Both the position numbers and the translations under genes were made by a program. Shown here piece by piece: positions 5,009 through 9,277 of a stretch of DNA of 9,277 bases (its first letter is position 1; each line of letters opens with the position of its first letter). Below the pieces are notes generated by a model. That model did not search any database. It was not told where the DNA came from and worked only from the letters and a program-made list of their open reading frames with translations. The DNA comes from Bacillota bacterium (GTDB lineage Bacteria; Bacillota; Clostridia; Peptostreptococcales; Thermotaleaceae): the NCBI GenBank assembly GCA_023623095.1, contig JAMNXX010000003.1, positions 1 to 9,277 on the forward strand, in the 5' to 3' direction.

Positions 5009-7957
5009 ATGAAAGCTATCCCAAAAAGCAAAAGAAAAACAAAAATAAATAAAGACCATACATACGAAGCGCCAGGCTGGCTACTAGGTATTTTTTGCAT
5101 CTTGATATTTTATCCTCCATTTTTCAGGGGATTGTTTTTCCAAAAAGAACTACTGGTAACCCATATTTTTACGTTTCTGTTTTTAGCGGTTTGGCTGTAT
5201 ATAAAAATCAAGTCGGATAGTCCTGTATTTCAATCCGTTCCGGATCTGTTGGCATTTGGAATCGTATTGCTATACGGGATATCTGTCTTTTATGGCGTTA
5301 ATGTTCGGCTGGCCATTGCAGAATTTATGAAATACGCCAATTACTTCGCCATCTATTTACTGGCGCGGGATCTATGCCGCGGAAATGAAAGAAACAGAAA
5401 AGTTATCCTAAACGTACTGCTCAGCAGCAGTGCAGTCGTAGCATTGATCGGTATCGGCAGTGCGATTGGGACATTTGACTACAGCGGAGCTTTCTCAGGG
5501 AACCGGATCAGCTCTACTTTCCAATATCCCAATGCACTGGCTGCCTATCTCTGCGCACTGATGATCCTATCTTTAGGATTTCTTGAAAACAGCGATAAGC
5601 TGAAAGAAAAATTTTTCTACGGCGCACTGGCCAATCTGATGCTCTTTACATTCATCCCTACCTTTTCCAGAGGGATGTGGCTTTTGGCGCCCGTGATGCT
5701 CATCATCTATCTAATTTTGATTCCAAAAAATAAAAAGCTCGAGTCCCTAGTGGATGGCTTTATCGTCCTGATGCCGGCAGCAGTGTGCTCTTTCCTGTTT
5801 ATACAAAGCCTTGAAGGGGGTAGTGCCCTCCTCCAATGGGGGATTGTATTGGTCTCTATGGGAATTGCAATAGGACTGACTGCGCTTCGGCAAAGATATT
5901 TCGATCTAAGCGAGAAGGCAAACCAAAAGCGCATTTGGGTTGCGGGCGCAGCAGGCATTGCTTTTGTCGTGATTGCAGGGATCGTTGCTTTCACGGCGGT
6001 AGAGCCTTTGACCCTTTCCAATATGGGAGTGGAAGAAGATACAAGCAAATCGGTTGTGCGTGACATCTCGAAACTTGATAAAGAGAAAGAGTATGTATTA
6101 AAAGCGGATGTGAAGGCAGAAAACCCACAGGAAAAACCTTATGCAGGAGCAATCAATATCTATTCCTTTGATCAAGAAGGGAAAAGTGAGCGATTGCTTA
6201 CCCAATCCATCGAAGAGAGCGGATCGGTTGAAATGCATTTTACAGTACCGGCTGATTCTGAATTTGTCCGCTTTCAATTCTTAAACTATTATGCAGAGAC
6301 GGAAGTTACTTTTGATCAAGCTGCGCTTTATGACGGGCAGACGGGAGAAAAACTAAAAGATCTAAAACTAAAATATAAATATTTGCCGGAGCGTGTTGTC
6401 TCCAGATTGCACAGCATTTCCATAAAAGACCGAAGTGCACAAACAAGAACTACATTTTACGCTGATGCTTTCAAGATCATCAAAGACTATCCGATACTGG
6501 GCACCGGCGGAGGCGGTTGGGAAACTCTGTACTTTTTATATCAATCTTATATGTATTGGTCTACTCAGGCACACAACTACTTTATTCAATTGTGGATAGA
6601 AATTGGTACGCTGGGATTGGCGGTATTTGCAGCGTTTGTGCTTATGCTGCTGTGGAATGCGTGGAAAATGATTCGAAATATGGAAAACAGCGTTGCAAAG
6701 TTTACGCAGATTACTATATTGATGGCGTGGCTGACACTGCTTGTGCACAGCGCCATGGATTTTGATCTGTCTTTGGGGGCATTGTCCATTGTGCTTTGGA
6801 CGCTTATGGGAACAACGGCACAACAGGACAGGGCATTTGAAAAACTACCGATAAAAAATCAGAAAACCCGGTATGCTTTTCTTCTGATTCCTCTTGTACT
6901 GGTTATCTGGGCAGGATCCCTGCACTTAGGCGAAATGCAAATGAGAAAGGCAGCGCTTATAGGAATACAAGGTGGCTCACCAAACCAACCGCTTGAGTAT
7001 ATGGAAAGCGCGATCAAATTTGATCCCTTTACCGCATCTTATAAAATCGATCTGGCTGCTGTGTATGCGTCACTGGGCGTGCAGCAGAATGCCTCTTATT
7101 TTGAAAAGGCGGTACAGACAGCCGAAAAAGCTGTGGAGCAGGCACCTTATGATGCCACCATATTGAAAAAAGCTGCAGAAATCTGCATCCAAGCCGGACA
7201 ATTTGAAAAAGGGCTGGTATATATGGAAAAAGCCATCGCTGTACAGCCGATGAATCCGGACAATTATACCGAATATGCCCATGCTTATCAGTTTGTAAGC
7301 AAATATTGGATCGATAATAACCAAATGGATAATTTCAACAAGCATGTTGATAAAATGCGGAGCATCAAAACCTCACTGATAGAAATGAGCAAGCGTTCCG
7401 CAGAACCGGTAAAATACAGCAAAGAACTAGGTAGTACGCTTCAACAGATCGATTATCTGATTGATTACAAAACAGATATAGAAAAACTGAAGCAGTTGGA
7501 TAAAGTAGCGCTGTATCAAAAGTTTGATCTGGACTTGGATAAAAATGAGTTGCCAGATGGAACATGGACTTCTAATGCAGAAGGCGGAAAAATCGATGCC
7601 AAAATCCATCCGCAGGGAGTTGTATTGAAGAATGCTGGTCAAGATTATGGCATGTTTTGGATACAGGACTTTGAGTTAAAACCCGGGAAGGAATATATCA
7701 TCTCATTTGAATATAAAAGCACTGTAAAACCGCAACATGCGAATCTATATTTGTATGATTACAGCAAAGAGCAAACGCAAGTACTTGCAAGATTGGAAAG
7801 CATCGATGCATCCTCGGATTTTACAAAGGCAGAAATGAGTTTCCAACTGCCATCGGATGCTGATAGTGAAAAACAGCGGATTGGGATTATTCATCGAGGC
7901 AAAGATTCCGGGACTATCCATATCAAGAGCGTTTCGATAGTAGAGAGGGGCTTTTAG
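5009..7957 (+). CDS. O-antigen ligase/Wzy-family polytopic membrane protein with TPRs and two beta-rich modules
   Basis: This 982-residue protein probably polymerises or transfers lipid-linked glycan at the outer face of the membrane. About ten hydrophobic helices occupy residues 25-331. After an extracellular insert, the Wzy_C-type signature appears: R.TFYADAFKIIKDYPILGTGGGGW (from about 475), AHNYF with His522, and GTLGLAVF, with three or more further helices to about 642. TPR-like helices (LEYMESAIKFDP, AEKAVEQAP, GLVYMEKAIAVQP) follow at 661-760. Two similar beta-rich modules, at about 345-447 and 845-982, share LxxxKEY, LYxYD-like and late hydrophobic strands, as in carbohydrate-binding jelly-roll folds. 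GAAGGGA before the ATG supports the start. Firmicutes lack LPS, so the acceptor is more likely another glycan, wall polymer or protein; polymerase versus ligase cannot be decided. The last module ends at a strand right before TAG, so the protein looks complete. Confidence 0.82.
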   Translation: MKAIPKSKRKTKINKDHTYEAPGWLLGIFCILIFYPPFFRGLFFQKELLVTHIFTFLFLAVWLYIKIKSDSPVFQSVPDLLAFGIVLLYGISVFYGVNVRLAIAEFMKYANYFAIYLLARDLCRGNERNRKVILNVLLSSSAVVALIGIGSAIGTFDYSGAFSGNRISSTFQYPNALAAYLCALMILSLGFLENSDKLKEKFFYGALANLMLFTFIPTFSRGMWLLAPVMLIIYLILIPKNKKLESLVDGFIVLMPAAVCSFLFIQSLEGGSALLQWGIVLVSMGIAIGLTALRQRYFDLSEKANQKRIWVAGAAGIAFVVIAGIVAFTAVEPLTLSNMGVEEDTSKSVVRDISKLDKEKEYVLKADVKAENPQEKPYAGAINIYSFDQEGKSERLLTQSIEESGSVEMHFTVPADSEFVRFQFLNYYAETEVTFDQAALYDGQTGEKLKDLKLKYKYLPERVVSRLHSISIKDRSAQTRTTFYADAFKIIKDYPILGTGGGGWETLYFLYQSYMYWSTQAHNYFIQLWIEIGTLGLAVFAAFVLMLLWNAWKMIRNMENSVAKFTQITILMAWLTLLVHSAMDFDLSLGALSIVLWTLMGTTAQQDRAFEKLPIKNQKTRYAFLLIPLVLVIWAGSLHLGEMQMRKAALIGIQGGSPNQPLEYMESAIKFDPFTASYKIDLAAVYASLGVQQNASYFEKAVQTAEKAVEQAPYDATILKKAAEICIQAGQFEKGLVYMEKAIAVQPMNPDNYTEYAHAYQFVSKYWIDNNQMDNFNKHVDKMRSIKTSLIEMSKRSAEPVKYSKELGSTLQQIDYLIDYKTDIEKLKQLDKVALYQKFDLDLDKNELPDGTWTSNAEGGKIDAKIHPQGVVLKNAGQDYGMFWIQDFELKPGKEYIISFEYKSTVKPQHANLYLYDYSKEQTQVLARLESIDASSDFTKAEMSFQLPSDADSEKQRIGIIHRGKDSGTIHIKSVSIVERGF

Positions 7958-7984
7958 GTAGGAATATCGGACTTTGTTTTTGCA

Positions 7985-8557
7985 TTGATTCTAATTGTTT
8001 TGCTGTCGCCTATTATGGTTTTAGCAGCGATTGCGATAAAAATAGAATCAAAAGGACCTGTTCTTTTCAAACAAAAAAGACCCGGAAAAGATGCAAAAAT
8101 ATTTACCATTTATAAATTTCGGACGATGAAAGTTGAAACAGAAAAAGACGGAAAACCACTATCGGATATGGAAAGAATCACAAAAGTTGGAGCCTTTCTA
8201 CGAAAAATGAGCATAGATGAATTGCCGCAGCTTTTTAATATATTGCGCGGGGAAATGAGTTTTATAGGACCTAGACCGCTATTGGTTCAGTATTTAGAGT
8301 ACTATTCACCAGAGCAAATGCGAAGGCATGAAGTGACACCGGGGATATCAGGATGGGCACAAGTCAACGGTAGGAATGCAATTAGTTGGGAAGAAAAGTT
8401 TGAATTAGATGTTTGGTATGTAGATAACCAATCCTTTTTTCTTGACTTAAAGATATTATGGCTCACTATATATAATGTCTTAAGCAGAAGAGGAATCAAT
8501 AATTCTCAAGATGATACAATGCCTGTATTTATAGGCAGGACAGAGGAAAGTGATTAA
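7985..8557 (+). CDS. PglC-type polyprenyl-phosphate sugar-phosphate transferase, 5' end damaged
   Basis: The enzyme moves a sugar-1-phosphate from a UDP-sugar to undecaprenyl phosphate on the cytoplasmic side, starting glycan assembly. Family features are LLSP in the membrane hairpin, KGPVLFKQKRPGKD, FTIYKFRTM, the catalytic Asp-Glu pair in SIDELPQLFNILRGEMSFIGPRP (codons 8216-8221) and TPGISGWAQVNGRN. It is the short PglC/WcaJ-C type of about 200 residues. The start is abnormal: no ATG or GTG occurs in any frame from 7921 to 7984. Family-like sequence (SDFVFALILIVLLSP) begins upstream of the TTG at 7985, in the same frame as the preceding gene and directly after its TAG. The usual short N-terminus with a KR pair is missing. 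TTG 7985 without a clear ribosome binding site, or an ATA near 7964 after GGTAGGA, are the only start options seen. It may be poorly expressed or inactive. Confidence 0.82.
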   Translation: MILIVLLSPIMVLAAIAIKIESKGPVLFKQKRPGKDAKIFTIYKFRTMKVETEKDGKPLSDMERITKVGAFLRKMSIDELPQLFNILRGEMSFIGPRPLLVQYLEYYSPEQMRRHEVTPGISGWAQVNGRNAISWEEKFELDVWYVDNQSFFLDLKILWLTIYNVLSRRGINNSQDDTMPVFIGRTEESD

Positions 8558-8595
8558 GGATATAAAATAATATGCTTTAATAAAGAGGGAAGCTT

Positions 8596-9234
8596 ATGAA
8601 AGATATTGTAATTATTGGAGCAGGTGGATTTGGGAGAGAAGTTGCATGGCTTATAGAAGAGATAAATAAAGTAAAATATCAATGGAATATCAAGGGTTTT
8701 GTAGATGAAAACAGGAATATTAAAGGAAATATGATTAATGGATATAAAGTTTTAGGAGATATCGAATGGCTTCAGAAGCAAGAATTATATGCAGTGTGCG
8801 CTATAGGAAATCCAAAAGTAAAGAAAAATATAATACAGCAATTAAAGGGAAGTAAGGTTAAATATCCAGTGCTAATTCATCCTAGTGTCATTAAATCTGA
8901 CAGCGTTGAAATAAATGAAGGTTCTATTATTTGTGCTGGAAGTATTTTAACAGTAAATATAAAAATAGGGAAACATGTAATCATTAATCTAGATTGCACA
9001 GTTGGTCATGATGCCGAAATTAAGGACTATTCCACTATTTTACCAAGCGTAAATATCTCTGGATGCGTTACAATAGAAGAATGTGTAAGCATAGGTACTG
9101 GTTCTTCAATAATTCAGGGAAAACAAATAAACGCAAATTCGATAATAGGGGCAGGCTCAGTAGTTATTGAAGATTTGCCAGCAAATTGTACTGCTGTGGG
9201 TACTCCGGCAAAACCAATAAAGTTTAACATGTAA
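8596..9234 (+). CDS. PglD/NeuD-type sugar O/N-acetyltransferase
   Basis: This 212-residue cytosolic enzyme probably acetylates an amino group of a nucleotide-activated sugar with acetyl-CoA. Residues 4-18 (IVIIGAGGFGREVAW) begin the Rossmann-like N-terminal domain. From about 95 on, left-handed beta-helix hexapeptides appear (VEINEGSIICAGS, IKIGKHVIIN, VSIGTGSSI, SIIGAGSVV), ending in VGTPAKPI as in the family. His138 in VGHDAEI corresponds to the catalytic histidine of PglD. The length matches the family. GAGGGA (8585-8590), five bases from the ATG, sets the start. Located between a PglC-type transferase and a probable aminotransferase start, it fits bacillosamine-type sugar synthesis; NeuD-type sialic/legionaminic acid modification is the alternative. 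It is AT-rich (23-37% GC in sampled 60-base lines), unlike the upstream half of the window. Confidence 0.88.
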   Translation: MKDIVIIGAGGFGREVAWLIEEINKVKYQWNIKGFVDENRNIKGNMINGYKVLGDIEWLQKQELYAVCAIGNPKVKKNIIQQLKGSKVKYPVLIHPSVIKSDSVEINEGSIICAGSILTVNIKIGKHVIINLDCTVGHDAEIKDYSTILPSVNISGCVTIEECVSIGTGSSIIQGKQINANSIIGAGSVVIEDLPANCTAVGTPAKPIKFNM

Positions 9235-9246
9235 GGAGAATTAAGT

Positions 9247-9277
9247 ATGAATAATAAACCAATCCCCCTTTCTGTCC
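9247..9277 (+). CDS. Start of a further glycan gene (partial), possibly DegT/LegC-type aminotransferase
   Basis: An ATG at 9247 has AAGGAG at 9233-9238, overlapping the stop of the acetyltransferase gene, which indicates tight operon coupling. Only ten codons are inside the window (MNNKPIPLSV). The IPLSV text resembles the beginning of many DegT/DnrJ/EryC1 aminotransferases in such loci (PglE and LegC types). Ten residues are too few for a firm assignment, so this is inference from context. Confidence 0.5.
   Translation, partial: MNNKPIPLSV

Noticed and set aside
7955..7957. TAG read as pyrrolysine, giving a ligase-transferase fusion
   Set aside because: flgG ends with TAG too, the last ligase module looks complete at this point, and no supporting element was seen; kept only as an alternative in the findings.

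Overview
The window looks like chromosomal DNA of a motile, low- to medium-GC Gram-positive bacterium, most likely a clostridial Firmicute. The reasons are strong AAGGAGG-type ribosome binding sites, GTG/TTG start usage, a SigD-type flagellar promoter, a rod-gene pair followed by fabZ (recalling the mbl-flhO-flhP-fabZ neighbourhood of Bacillus), a rod-binding protein without a muramidase domain, and dispersed TGTAGGGGCG-type palindromes of a kind common in clostridial genomes. The species cannot be named from the sequence.

Layout. Bases 1-407 hold no convincing gene. They carry a weak hairpin/terminator candidate, degenerate copies of two dispersed repeats, a good SigD-type promoter (253-280) and the leader of the flagellar operon. 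Bases 408-2981 encode two flagellar rod proteins (FlgF-like and FlgG) and a FlgJ-type rod-binding protein. A 62-bp palindromic element with perfect 10-bp terminal inverted repeats lies between flgG and the flgJ-like gene. A Rho-independent terminator (2991-3015) closes this unit. A SigA-type promoter (3173-3201) then drives fabZ (3252-3689), a fatty-acid synthesis dehydratase.

From 3747 to the end the window is a surface-glycan locus. It holds a Wzz-type chain-length regulator split by a net one-base frameshift near 4117-4160 and a repeat-filled gap (4720-5008). A 982-residue membrane protein of the O-antigen ligase/polymerase family follows, with TPRs and two similar beta-rich modules. Next come a PglC-type phosphoglycosyl transferase with no normal start codon, a PglD/NeuD-type sugar acetyltransferase, and the first ten codons of a further gene, perhaps a DegT-type aminotransferase. 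The last three resemble the pglC-pglD-pglE set for UDP-bacillosamine-type sugars. A coherent reading is that the transferase loads the first modified sugar onto undecaprenyl phosphate, the large protein polymerises or transfers the glycan, and the Wzz protein (if functional) sets chain length.

Base composition falls at about 7958, from roughly 48% GC in a sampled line of the ligase gene to 23-37% in sampled lines of the following genes. The transferase loses its start codon at the same place, which suggests a recombination junction. The most interesting items are this junction, the internally duplicated FlgF-like protein, the twin modules of the ligase-family protein, the mosaic repeat family shared by three intergenic regions, and the SigD promoter that overlaps one of those repeats.
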